Of a DNA stretch of 64,000 nt, positions 8,911 to 20,258 are shown piece by piece. The position numbers and the translations under genes were made by a program. Under the pieces are notes generated by a model. The model made no database searches and was not told the origin of the DNA. It worked only from the letters and a program-made list of their open reading frames with translations. Within the stretch, counting starts at the first letter, position 1. Each line of letters opens with the position of its first letter. The stretch is from Collinsella sp. AF08-23. GTDB taxonomy: Bacteria; Actinomycetota; Coriobacteriia; Coriobacteriales; Coriobacteriaceae. The DNA is taken from the NCBI RefSeq assembly GCF_003479805.1, contig NZ_QUHV01000005.1:83884-147883 (forward strand). Direction: 5' to 3'.

Positions 8911-9008
8911 GGAGACCCCCTGGGTCATCCCTAAGTAAACATTCCGCAGGCCGCCGAGCAAAGCTCGCCGGCCGAGGACGTTTACGCGGGATGACCCAGG
9001 GGGTCTCC
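8911..9008 (+). repeat. Palindromic element, subfamily A, copy 1
   Basis: Perfect 21-base arms at 8911-8931 and 8988-9008 enclose 56 bases. Inside them GTAAAC pairs with GTTTAC, then ATTCCGCA faces GAGGAC across an internal loop, and an inner hairpin is capped by AAA. The same plan recurs at 47340-47459 with different arms. It starts 25 bases after the ftsX stop. No T-run follows either arm, so it is not a standard terminator. Confidence 0.85.
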
Positions 9009-9033
9009 GATGGGATCGAACGACGTTCGTGCT

Positions 9034-9981
9034 CTACACCTTGAGATAGCGCCTCATCGCGATCGCCGAACCAAACAGGCCGATGATCACGCCGAGGAGG
9101 ACGAGCGCGCCGTACGTGGCATAGTAGATCTCCATGGGCACATTGAAGCTCATGAAGCTGATGCCGGAAGCTACCTTTGGAATCACCAGGTTGCGGAACA
9201 GCTCAAGCACGCCAATGGAGAACAGCGCGCCAAGCAGAGCTTGGAGCACACCCTCGGTGATAAACGGCCCGCGAATGAAACCGTTGGACGCGCCAACGAG
9301 TCGCATGATGGCAATCTCACGGCGACGCGCGGTGATGGACAGGCGAATCGTGTTGTTGATGAAGATGAACGCCACAAAGGTCAGCAAGGCAACCAGCACC
9401 ACAGCCGCGATGCGAATGTAGTTGGTAAGCTGGAACAGGCGGGAGACCTCCTTCTGGCCGTAACGAACGTTCTCAGCGACATCGGCGTCTTTGTCGTCGA
9501 CGTCGGTGTTGGCATCGTCCACGATCTCGCGGAAGTCGGAGTCGGCCTTGATCTCATCGGCCATGGCCTCGACCTGAGAGGGATCCTCCATCTCGATGCG
9601 GAAGGAGCGCGGCAGCGGATTCTGGCCGTCAAGCGCCGAGAGGGTGGCGTCGGCATTGCTCGAGATCGAGGAGCTGTACTCCTCGAGAGCGTCCTCCTTG
9701 CTCACGAACTCGACGTTCTTGACGTTGTCCATGCGCTCGAGTTTGTCCTGATAGGCCTCGACGGCTTCATCGGAGGCGTCATCGGAGATGTAGGCCTGGA
9801 TCGTGACCTGGTCCTCGACGTTGCCGATGGCCGAGTTGACGAGCACCGAGCCGACGATGAACAAGCCGATGATGAACAGGGACAGGAAGATAGTGATGAC
9901 GGCGCCGAACGACGTCGTCCAATTGCGGAAGAAGTGGCGGAAGGCCTCTTTGGTGGAATATCCGAGATTAGAAGGCGCCAT
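9034..9981 (-). CDS. ftsX: Cell division protein FtsX
   Basis: 315 residues with four predicted membrane segments: one near the N terminus (about 22-44, SFGAVITIFLSLFIIGLFIV) and three in the C-terminal half, flanking TARRREIAIMRLVGAS and ending at MRRYLKV. The extracellular domain after the first segment is acidic. FtsX with FtsE controls peptidoglycan hydrolases at the division site. Its start overlaps the end of ftsE by 14 bases, showing one operon. The longer upstream reading frame is the shadow of ftsE. Confidence 0.95.
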   Translation of the reverse strand: MAPSNLGYSTKEAFRHFFRNWTTSFGAVITIFLSLFIIGLFIVGSVLVNSAIGNVEDQVTIQAYISDDASDEAVEAYQDKLERMDNVKNVEFVSKEDALEEYSSSISSNADATLSALDGQNPLPRSFRIEMEDPSQVEAMADEIKADSDFREIVDDANTDVDDKDADVAENVRYGQKEVSRLFQLTNYIRIAAVVLVALLTFVAFIFINNTIRLSITARRREIAIMRLVGASNGFIRGPFITEGVLQALLGALFSIGVLELFRNLVIPKVASGISFMSFNVPMEIYYATYGALVLLGVIIGLFGSAIAMRRYLKV

Positions 9982-11131
9982 AGTTGCCGTAGCCTCCCCT
10001 CTCCTGGTCGCGAACCACTCGACCGCCCTCAAGGGCGATGACGCGACGCTGCATGGAATCGACCATGGCGCGGTCATGCGTGGCCACGATCACGGTCGTG
10101 CCGGTACGGTTGATGCGCTCAAGGAGCTTCATGATGCCGAGCGAGATCGCCGGGTCGAGGTTGCCCGTTGGCTCGTCACAAATGAGCAGGGGCGGCCGGT
10201 TGACCATAGCGCGGGCAACGGAGACACGCTGCTGCTCGCCGCCGGAAAGCTGGTCTGGCAGAGAATCCATCTGATCACCCAGGCCGACAAGACGCAGGAC
10301 CTCGGGGACCTGGGCCTTGATGACCGCTTTGGGCTTGCCAATGCACTGCAGGGCAAAGGCCACGTTCTCGTAGGCGGTGCGGTTGGGCAGCAGCTTGTAA
10401 TCCTGGAACACGGCGCCGATCTGGCGACGCAGGAACGGGATCTTACGGTTCTTGATCTTCATGAGATCCTGGCCCGCCACCATCACGCGGCCGCTGGTCG
10501 GCTTAACATTGCGCAGCATGGTGTTGAGCAGGGTAGTCTTGCCAGAACCGGAGTGGCCAACCAAGAAGACGAACTCGCCCGGATAGATCTCGATGTTCAC
10601 ATCGTCGAGCGCGGGCTTGTTGGGCTGCGCCGGGTAGATCTTGGTGACGTGCTCCATGAGGATGACGGGCTCGACACCGGCCTCGCGCGCCTGGCGGGCG
10701 CGGGAGTCGTCGACGGGCGCGAACACCGTGGTGAAGTCCGGATTGTTCGCAAGTGCCGCGTCAAGGGACGCGACTTCGGCCGCCTGATCGGGCGTGACCG
10801 CGGGGGCTGGCGCATCCATGGGGGACGGAACGCTCACAGGCGTTGCGGCGGGTGCATCGGGCGCGGGCACGTTGAACAGCGGATTCGCTGCAGGCTGCGG
10901 AGACGGAGCCGCCTCGCCCTGCTGGGCGGCGGCGAACACCTGAGACTCGAGCGCATCGGGCGTGGCCGGAGCATCGAACATGGATTGGGGGGTGTTCTGC
11001 GGAACGGGTTGATCGAACAACCGGTCCTGCACATCCGGTGACGGAACGGCGTGCAAAGGGCTCACAGGATCAACCTGGGGCACCTGAGGTGCAGCCTGCT
11101 CGTCTCCGGGGGTACGGAAGTGGTTACCCAC
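9968..11131 (-). CDS. ftsE: Cell division ATP-binding protein FtsE with long N-terminal extension
   Basis: 387 residues. Residues from about 155 form a normal FtsE: Walker A GHSGSGKT at about 192-199, QLSGGEQQRVSVARA, Walker B LLICDEPTGNLD, and the D-loop and His switch. The first 150 residues are an Ala/Pro-rich low-complexity extension with repeated short segments such as LFDQP and MFDAP. Ordinary FtsE is about 230 residues. The extension is in frame and no better internal start with a strong ribosome site was seen. The GTG start follows AAGGAG. It is cotranscribed with ftsX. Confidence 0.93.
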   Translation of the reverse strand: MGNHFRTPGDEQAAPQVPQVDPVSPLHAVPSPDVQDRLFDQPVPQNTPQSMFDAPATPDALESQVFAAAQQGEAAPSPQPAANPLFNVPAPDAPAATPVSVPSPMDAPAPAVTPDQAAEVASLDAALANNPDFTTVFAPVDDSRARQAREAGVEPVILMEHVTKIYPAQPNKPALDDVNIEIYPGEFVFLVGHSGSGKTTLLNTMLRNVKPTSGRVMVAGQDLMKIKNRKIPFLRRQIGAVFQDYKLLPNRTAYENVAFALQCIGKPKAVIKAQVPEVLRLVGLGDQMDSLPDQLSGGEQQRVSVARAMVNRPPLLICDEPTGNLDPAISLGIMKLLERINRTGTTVIVATHDRAMVDSMQRRVIALEGGRVVRDQERGGYGNYGAF

Positions 11132-11173
11132 TAGAGCTCCTTAGAGTCGTGCGTTTGAACTACAGACTCTCCT

Positions 11174-11203
11174 ATTTTAGCAATACGGCGGGTCTACCAT
11201 CAA
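11174..11203 (-). promoter_or_regulatory. Candidate sigma-70 promoter of ftsEX
   Basis: On the minus strand TTGATG, an 18-base spacer and TAAAAT. Transcription would start about 36 bases before the ftsE GTG codon. This is one of the better promoter matches in the window. Confidence 0.5.
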
Positions 11204-11240
11204 AGCAACACGGCAAGCGCCGGGGCATCGGGGACCAGTT

Positions 11241-12128
11241 CTACCCAATGGATTTAAACCCGTATCCAATCGCCTCGTTGACATCGGTGATGATAAGCAT
11301 AGCGTTGGCATCGTGCTCGTAGACGACCGTCTTGATGATCGAGACCTCGCGGCGGCTCAACACAAAGAACAGCACGGGCCGGTCCTTCTTGGTCCAAGAC
11401 CCCTGCGCCATGAGACGTGTGCAGCCGCGGTCCATGGCATGCAGGATATCGTGCTCGATATCCTCGTAGGCATCGGAGATGATGAAGGCGGCGCGCTGGC
11501 TGTTGCCACCATCGACCACCGCATCCACGACATATCCCATGACGACCATGGCAAGGGCGGCGTACAGTGCGTTGGTGAGGGAAAACACCGGGGCGGAGGC
11601 GGCACACACCGCGACGTCTATCGCCATGACCGTGGCACCCACCGGCAGCGAGCTCTTACGTGCGATGATCTGGCCAATGGTATCCGAACCGCCCGTGTTG
11701 GCTCCGCAGCGGAACACAAGCCCGTAACCGATACCCGAGATGATACCGCCCCACAACGCCGAAAGCATGAGGTCGCTATGGCTCACTTGGAGCACGAACG
11801 GGGCGAACAGATCGGTGAAGAAACCGAAGAGCACAAAGCCCGTGACCGTCTGCACCACGTACTTGAGCCCGCCCGACCGCACGACCACGAGCAGCAGCAA
11901 CGCGTTCATGATAATGGTCTGCAAGCCAACGGGCAGACTAATCCCCGCGCGTCGCCCGAGCTCGGCGATGATGGTGGCGAGACCCGTCAGGCCACCGGCG
12001 GCAAGGCCGTTGGGAATCATGAAGGCATCCGTCGCGAACGCGGCGATCGCGCAACCCGCGATGATAAGCGGCAGGTCGCTCACGAACTGCGACTGGATGA
12101 TGCGGTTGATGTCGATGCGCCGTGCCAT
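11241..12128 (-). CDS. YitT-family membrane protein (DUF161 plus DUF2179)
   Basis: 295 residues. The N-terminal 190 contain five or six membrane segments with the YitT pattern (AFMIPNGLAAGGLTGLATI; FRCGANTGGSDTIG). The C-terminal 90 form the soluble DUF2179 domain, ending DVNEAIGYGFKSIG. The biochemical role of this family is not established. The start at 12128 follows AAGGGTC and lies seven bases after the prfB stop, so it belongs to the secA-prfB transcript. Confidence 0.88.
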   Translation of the reverse strand: MARRIDINRIIQSQFVSDLPLIIAGCAIAAFATDAFMIPNGLAAGGLTGLATIIAELGRRAGISLPVGLQTIIMNALLLLVVVRSGGLKYVVQTVTGFVLFGFFTDLFAPFVLQVSHSDLMLSALWGGIISGIGYGLVFRCGANTGGSDTIGQIIARKSSLPVGATVMAIDVAVCAASAPVFSLTNALYAALAMVVMGYVVDAVVDGGNSQRAAFIISDAYEDIEHDILHAMDRGCTRLMAQGSWTKKDRPVLFFVLSRREVSIIKTVVYEHDANAMLIITDVNEAIGYGFKSIG

Positions 12129-12135
12129 ATGACCC

Positions 12136-13265
12136 TTACTCCGCCTGCTCGGTAGCCCAGCGGTGGTAGCCGATGATGAACGGATCGAGATCTCCGTCCT
12201 CGAGCACACCGTCCACGTTGCTTGTCTCCACGCCGCTGCGCAGGTCCTTCACCATCTGATAGGGGTACAGGACATAACTGCGAATCTGGTTGCCAAAGCC
12301 GATGTCGGTCTTGGGTCCGCGAATCTCGTCTAGCATCTCACCGCGCTTCTCGAGCTCCAGCTCGTACAGGCGTGCCTTCAGGATCTGCATACACGCCGCC
12401 TTGTTCTGGATCTGGCTACGCTCGTTTTGGCAGGTGACCACGATACCCGTGGGCATGTGCGTGACGCGAACGGCGGAGTCGGTGGTATTGACGCCCTGTC
12501 CACCAGGGCCACTCGCATGGTAGACGTCCACGCGAATGTCGTCGGGCGCAACCTCGATCTCGATGTCATCGGGCAGAACGGGGATGACCTCGACGCCGGC
12601 GAAGGTGGTCTGGCGGCGCTTCTTGGCATCCGTGGGGCTGATGCGCACCAGGCGGTGCACGCCCGCCTCGGCACGGAGCATGCCGAACGCGTCCTTGCCC
12701 TCAACCGTGATGGTGGCGCGGTCGATGCCGATGACCTCCGCTGCGGGGCAATCGTTCACCGTGACCTTCCAGCCACGACGGGCACAGTACTTCATGTACA
12801 TCTTGAACAGCATGAAGGTCCAGTCTTGGGCCTCTAGGCCGCCCTGGCCGGGCTTGATGGACAAGATGGCGCTGCCGTGGTCGAACTCTCCCGTGAACCA
12901 GCTGGAAAGCTCCATCTCATCGATGGCGCGGGTAAGCTCCTCGGCAGCCGTCGCGGCCTCCGCCACGAACTCGGCTCCGTCCTCCCCCATTTCCTCGGCC
13001 AGCTCGAGTGCGGCGCGGGCGTCGGAAAGACGCTCGTGCGCGCGGTCAACCAGCTCGACGTCGCCCTTCACCTGGGAGAGCTCCGCCATATGCGCGCGAG
13101 CAGCGTCGGCGTCATCCCAAAATCCCGGCGCAGAGCTGGCCTGCTCGAGCTCGGTCACACGACCCCTGGCCTCGTCGATATGCAGATACGCCTCGACCTC
13201 TGTCAAACGCGCGGCGAGGGCATCCAGCTCTGCCAGAATCGACTCAGCGCTTGCATCCGCCGCCA

Positions 13266-13266
<1 letters not shown>
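12136..13266 (-). CDS. prfB: Peptide chain release factor 2 with an atypical stop-codon recognition motif
   Basis: 376 residues with normal RF2 architecture and the catalytic GGQ at 255-257 (SGPGGQGVN). The tripeptide that reads the stop codon, normally Ser-Pro-Phe in RF2, is Ser-Pro-Thr here (210-212, codons at 12631-12639). Thr is the third residue typical of RF1 (Pro-x-Thr). The gene is one continuous frame, so the programmed frameshift found in many prfB genes is absent, as is usual in Actinobacteria. Its ATG overlaps the secA stop by one base (TAATG), giving coupling. Confidence 0.95.
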
Positions 13267-16241
<2,975 letters not shown>

Positions 16242-16401
16242 GTGGTTTCCTCTTCACGATGCGCCAGAGCGGGCAGCGCACATTCGCGCGCGATACTCGC
16301 GTTGACGCATAGACACAGTTAAGGAAACTTTAGCCAAATGGCGCACAAGCTATGCGCAGGATGTATGTGCACACAAAACGACCCTGTACACGGCGGCGGG
16401 C

Positions 16402-16459
16402 CGAGTGAGCGCAAAACCTACGTTTGCGATGGTCCAGACGTTGGTTTTGCGCTCACTCG
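16402..16459. repeat. Long perfect hairpin upstream of secA
   Basis: 17-base arms (16402-16418 and 16443-16459) pair perfectly, and inside them ACGT pairs with ACGT, leaving a 14-base loop. It lacks the TCCGYA/AGGAC centre of the A and B elements. No T-run follows. It lies 160 bases before secA and 60 bases past the rpmE terminator. Confidence 0.7.
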
Positions 16460-16519
16460 ATTCGAATACCGGAAAACGTTACGGATATCGCCGAAAGGCG
16501 GGGAAAAAGATGATCGCAA

Positions 16520-16553
16520 AATGAAAACCCCGCACCCAGATGGGCGCGGGGTT
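16520..16553 (-). terminator. rpmE terminator
   Basis: Minus-strand GC stem AAACCCCGCGCCC with GGGTGCGGGGTTT (one G-U pair), followed by TTTTCATTTT. It begins 26 bases after the rpmE stop. Confidence 0.85.
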
Positions 16554-16578
16554 TCACGCGTACGTCTAAAGGCGAAGG

Positions 16579-17019
16579 CTACTCGGCGACCTCAGCGGTC
16601 TCCTCGGCAGCGACCTCGGCCTCAGCGGCAGCCTCCTCGGCAGGAGCCTCAGCGGCCTTCTTGGCGGCCTCAGCGGCGGCCTTCTTCTCGTACTCAGCGG
16701 CACGCTTGGCCTTCTCGGCGGCCTTGGCCTCGCGCTCGGCGGCCTTCTTGGCAGCGGCCTCCTCGGCAGCGGCCTGCTTGGCGGCCTTCTTGGCGGCCTC
16801 GCGCTCGAGGGCGGCCTGAGCGGCGCCACCGAACTTGTCGGCGAATCGCTGGACGCGTCCACCGGTGTCGACGAACTTCTGCTGGCCGGTGTAGAACGGA
16901 TGGCACTCGTTGCAGAGTTCGACCTGGATCTCGGACTTGGTGGAATGGGTCTTGAAGGTGTTGCCGCAGCTGCAGCGCACCGTGCACTCCACATACTCGG
17001 GATGGATGCCAGACTTCAT
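16579..17019 (-). CDS. rpmE: 50S ribosomal protein L31 with Ala/Lys/Glu-rich C-terminal extension
   Basis: The first 68 residues are a zinc-type L31 (CSC near 16-18 and CNEC near 37-40; [20 protein letters not shown]). They are followed by about 78 residues of almost only Ala, Lys, Glu and Arg, predicted as a long charged helix, ending in EETAEVAE. Normal L31 is 65-85 residues. A similar acidic tail ends L17 in this window. The leader has two tandem hairpins. A good terminator follows, so the gene stands alone. Confidence 0.95.
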   Translation of the reverse strand: MKSGIHPEYVECTVRCSCGNTFKTHSTKSEIQVELCNECHPFYTGQQKFVDTGGRVQRFADKFGGAAQAALEREAAKKAAKQAAAEEAAAKKAAEREAKAAEKAKRAAEYEKKAAAEAAKKAAEAPAEEAAAEAEVAAEETAEVAE

Positions 17020-17042
17020 GGCAGGGCTCCTCTTCTGGTCAC

Positions 17043-17092
17043 GTCCTGGTTACCGACCAGGACAAAGGGGTGACTTGGTTTCCGACCAAGTC
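17043..17092 (-). promoter_or_regulatory. Tandem-hairpin leader of rpmE
   Basis: Two 21-base hairpins at 17043-17063 and 17072-17092, each with eight-pair stems and a loop of near-identical sequence (GGTCGG, A or T, AACC). The stems differ by paired changes (CTTGGT/ACCAAG versus CCTGGT/ACCAGG), as expected for conserved RNA. They end 24 bases before the rpmE ATG. Autoregulatory L31 leaders are known in several bacterial groups, and this looks like one. Confidence 0.65.
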
Positions 17093-17200
17093 AAAATAGC
17101 TTGTCAATGCTACCACACGCACCGCGCGGCAGCGAACGTGCACAAAAGGTCCATGGGCGCATGGGGGCAGCGTGCCTCACCGCGTTCCTTATGCGAGGAC

Positions 17201-18649
17201 CTACCCCGCCAAGCACTCGCGACGGCCCTTGCGCTCAGCCAGCGGCACGTATCTGCCCGACTCGAGCACCGAGCGATACGCGGGGCGGATGATGCGGTGC
17301 GCGCAGATGAGCTCCTCCATGCGGTGTGCCGCCCAACCGGCAGTGCGTGCCACGGCGAACAACGGGGTGAACAGGGTGTCGGGGATACCCAGCATCTTGT
17401 AGATGAAGCCCGTGTACAAGTCGATGTTCGCGCAGATGGGCTTGGTGGTACCACGCACATCGGCCATCACCTGCGGGGCGAGCTTCTCGATGCGCTCGAT
17501 CAGCTCGAATTCCTCCCCCATGCCCTTGGCGTGGGCCAGGCCGCGGGCATAGCGCTTGCACAGCACGGCGCGCGGGTCAGACAGGGTATAGACCGCGTGC
17601 CCCATGCCGTAGATAAGACCGCTGCCGTCGAAGGCCTGGCGGCGCAAGATCTTCTCCAGGTACGCGGCGAGCTCATCCTCATCATCCCAATTAGTCACGT
17701 GCGCGCGGATGTCCTCGTGCATCGCCACAACCTTAGCGTTGGCGCCGCCGTGGCGCGGACCCTTGAGCGAGCCGATGGCGGCGGCATAAGCGGAATACGC
17801 ATCCGTTGCGGAGCTGGACAGCACGCGGCAGGCGAACGTCGAGTTGTTACCGCCGCCGTGCTCGGCATGGAGCATGAGCATGACGTCGAGCAGCATGGCC
17901 TCGGCGCGGGTATACCCGTCCTCGCCGCGAAGGATCTGCAAAATCGCCCCAGCCGTGGAGAAGCCGGGCTCCGGAATGGGAACGGGCGCACGCTTGCCGC
18001 TCACCTGGGCGGTGCGGAACGTCTGGGCAAAGGCGGCAAGACGGGGCAGACGGGACAGCAGCGAGATGGCGACGTCGACCTCGTGCTCGGGCGTTATGGA
18101 ATCCGGATCGGAGTCGAAGGCGTAGAGCAGCAGCACGGCGCGCTGCAGCGCATTCATGATCGAGGGGCTCACCGTGGTGATGGGAAACTGACGCACGAAC
18201 TCACTCGACAGATGACGATACGCGCCCAGGCGACCGTTGAAATCGTCGAGTTCGCTGGCAGTGGGCAGCTCGCCGGTGATGAGCAGATACGCGACCTCCT
18301 CATACCCAAAACGGTCCTCCTTCTGGGCATTCTCTATAAGGTCCTCGATGTCGTAACCACGCAGGATAAGATGGCCCTCGTCGGGCACGACCCGACCGTC
18401 GACCACGTTGTATCCGTGCACGTCCGAGATACGCGTGAGGCCGGCGACCACGCCGGAGCCGTCCGCATTGCGCAGGCCGCGCTTCACGTTGTGGGTGCGG
18501 AACAGGTCCTCGGAGTATTCCTCAGAGGGAATATCGTGGTAGAGACGGTCGGAATTCTCATCAACGCGGCGGCTCGCCTCGTAATCGAGAACCAAGCGGC
18601 TCAGGTGATCGTCGAAGCGATAGTAGATGTTGTGGGCGTCGTACGACAT
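17201..18649 (-). CDS. Citrate synthase (or 2-methylcitrate synthase)
   Basis: 482 residues of the citrate synthase fold. Active-site regions visible are HAEHGGGNNSTF, KGPRHGGAN and YGMGHAVY. It condenses oxaloacetate with acetyl-CoA, probably for glutamate synthesis in an organism with an incomplete TCA cycle. No prp or other TCA genes lie nearby to separate citrate from methylcitrate activity. AGGAGCCCGCT precedes the ATG at 18649. The N-terminal 40 residues are longer than in many homologues. Confidence 0.92.
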   Translation of the reverse strand: MSYDAHNIYYRFDDHLSRLVLDYEASRRVDENSDRLYHDIPSEEYSEDLFRTHNVKRGLRNADGSGVVAGLTRISDVHGYNVVDGRVVPDEGHLILRGYDIEDLIENAQKEDRFGYEEVAYLLITGELPTASELDDFNGRLGAYRHLSSEFVRQFPITTVSPSIMNALQRAVLLLYAFDSDPDSITPEHEVDVAISLLSRLPRLAAFAQTFRTAQVSGKRAPVPIPEPGFSTAGAILQILRGEDGYTRAEAMLLDVMLMLHAEHGGGNNSTFACRVLSSSATDAYSAYAAAIGSLKGPRHGGANAKVVAMHEDIRAHVTNWDDEDELAAYLEKILRRQAFDGSGLIYGMGHAVYTLSDPRAVLCKRYARGLAHAKGMGEEFELIERIEKLAPQVMADVRGTTKPICANIDLYTGFIYKMLGIPDTLFTPLFAVARTAGWAAHRMEELICAHRIIRPAYRSVLESGRYVPLAERKGRRECLAG

Positions 18650-18765
18650 AGCGGGCTCCTTATTTGGCAAGCGCCCCGGCATATCGCCGGGGCGAACGAG
18701 GAACGATGGACGGAGTCGAGGATCACGCCGTGCGCAAACATGCACCCGTCACCAAATGGCACAGG

Positions 18766-19053
18766 CTACAGGCGGTACATGAACTGGAAGACATCCTCGC
18801 GCTGCATCTCGACGGTGACGCCGAGCTCATCACCCTTAGCGGAAAGCGCCTCTTGGAGCTCGGAGAAGCCGAGCGTCGAGGCGGACACGTCGGCGATGAG
18901 GGTCATGGTGAAGATGTCCTCGATGATGCTTTGCGTGATGTCGCGGATATCGACGCTCGCCTCGGATAGGACGCACGTCATGCCGGCGACGATGCCGGGG
19001 CGGTTCTTACCGAGGACAGTGATGACGACGCGGCTGGAAGAGGTCTCTGCCAT
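18766..19053 (-). CDS. ACT-domain protein (UPF0237)
   Basis: 95 residues forming a single ACT domain with the UPF0237 start VVITVLGKNRPGIVAGMTCVLSE. These small proteins are thought to sense a ligand, probably an amino acid, but their partner is unknown. In many Firmicutes the gene precedes a DUF711 gene; here the next gene on the strand is citrate synthase, 116 bases downstream. AAAGGAATCCC precedes the ATG. Confidence 0.9.
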   Translation of the reverse strand: MAETSSSRVVITVLGKNRPGIVAGMTCVLSEASVDIRDITQSIIEDIFTMTLIADVSASTLGFSELQEALSAKGDELGVTVEMQREDVFQFMYRL

Positions 19054-19279
19054 GGGATTCCTTTCGGGTCATGCGGCGATGCCGCCCAAATCGTTGCAAA
19101 GTGCCCGCCCTCGACGGCGTGCGGAAGACGGGTGGAGCCACGCGGCGCTAAGCCAGCATCCGGCATGTCCAAGCGCACTCCATTGCGATGCAGTGTTCCC
19201 AGTCTAGCCGATTTCGCGTGTCACAAGGCACGCCGAGACCCCCGCATCGACAAATGCAATCAAATTGCAAATCTCCGCG

Positions 19280-20083
19280 TTACCGCAGCGACTCGAGGAC
19301 TCGGCGCATCTCCGCCTGCACGGCATGGTCGGCGTTGCACCCAACGACCCTGTCGGCGACAGCCTGCAAGGCGGGGCGGCCGTTGGCCATTGCGCAACCC
19401 GTGCCGACAAATCGGATAATCTCGTAATCGTTCATCGCGTCTCCAAAGGCCATGACCTCATCACGCTCGATGCCGTAATGGTCCATGAGCAACGCGATGC
19501 CCGACGCCTTGGACACCCCGGGCTGCATCGCGTCGATATAGGAGTTGCCCGAAGGCGCGAAAGTGAACAGATCGCCGAGCTCGCGCTGGAGGACATAGGC
19601 GTTGTCCATCACGTTACCATCGTCGCAAAAGATACTCGCCTTGATGATGTTGACCTTCGGCGACGGAAGCTCATAGATACGCTCCGCATTGGGAAGGTCC
19701 TTATCGACCTCCCGTACAAATATGTCCTCATCGTCGAGCAGGTAGGACTTTGTACGATCGAATAACGCCAGATGCATGTTAGGAAACATGGCCACGGTCC
19801 GTGCCAGGCGGCGAATCGCCAGGTGCGAGTACACCTCTCGGTCAATCTGCACACCATCCGCGTAGACTTGGGCCCCGTTAGATGCGACGAAGTCCATGCT
19901 GTCCTTTATGGGGGCGAAGAACTCGCACAGTCGGTCATACCGCCTGCCCGAACTTGCCGCAAAGTGAACGCCGTGCTCCTTGAGTTCGAGGATGAGGTCG
20001 TATGTCTCGGCGGGAACCATTCCGCTCTCGTCGAGGAGGGTGCCGTCCATGTCGGAGGCGATGAGCTTGATGTGTCGTGCCAT
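19280..20083 (-). CDS. HAD-superfamily Cof-type phosphatase
   Basis: 267 residues with the four HAD motifs of the Cof (IIB) subfamily: DMDGTLLDE at about 11-19, a Ser in FAASSGR, Lys in VSKASGI, and FGDAMNDYEII. The cap domain sits between motifs II and III. It hydrolyses sugar phosphates or related metabolites; the substrate cannot be told from sequence. AAGGAAGCGTCATC precedes the start. Confidence 0.9.
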   Translation of the reverse strand: MARHIKLIASDMDGTLLDESGMVPAETYDLILELKEHGVHFAASSGRRYDRLCEFFAPIKDSMDFVASNGAQVYADGVQIDREVYSHLAIRRLARTVAMFPNMHLALFDRTKSYLLDDEDIFVREVDKDLPNAERIYELPSPKVNIIKASIFCDDGNVMDNAYVLQRELGDLFTFAPSGNSYIDAMQPGVSKASGIALLMDHYGIERDEVMAFGDAMNDYEIIRFVGTGCAMANGRPALQAVADRVVGCNADHAVQAEMRRVLESLR

Positions 20084-20106
20084 GATGACGCTTCCTTACG
20101 TGTACA

Positions 20107-20136
20107 GGCCCCGCGGCTTATATATGGCCGCGGGGC
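20107..20136. repeat. GC hairpin between adenine deaminase and the HAD gene
   Basis: GCCCCGCGGC pairs with GCCGCGGGGC around an A/T-rich loop of nine bases. No T-run follows on either strand. It lies 24 bases upstream of the HAD gene and could act as a leader hairpin or a weak terminator for ade. Confidence 0.55.
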
Positions 20137-20190
20137 ACAACCTGTTGAGAAGCGTACCCGACGCAATCGGATGCAAGCACCACGCATCAA

Positions 20191-20218
20191 AGGTGCTCGA
20201 AACCCTTACCGAGCACTT
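20191..20218 (-). terminator. Possible terminator of adenine deaminase
   Basis: Minus-strand stem GTGCTCG/CGAGCAC followed by CTTTG, 43 bases after the ade stop. The T-run is short. Confidence 0.45.
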
Positions 20219-20258
20219 ATATTTCGCAGGGACCACGGGGAAATGAACGCGTCGCGGC

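Larger units (their letters stand above)
16242..16578. other. Intergenic region upstream of secA
   Basis: 337 bases without a gene. It holds the rpmE terminator (16520-16553) and a long perfect hairpin (16402-16459). A weak minus-strand promoter, TTGGCT with a TCTATG -10, lies about 100 bases before secA; I do not trust it. Confidence 0.5.

Noticed and set aside
8739..9044. A proline-rich plus-strand frame upstream of rnr
   Set aside because: It results from the A/C-rich tract and then runs through element A1; it has no convincing ribosome site.
17099..17107. A perfect TTGACA on the minus strand before rpmE
   Set aside because: No -10 box lies 16-18 bases downstream; that position is occupied by the leader hairpin.
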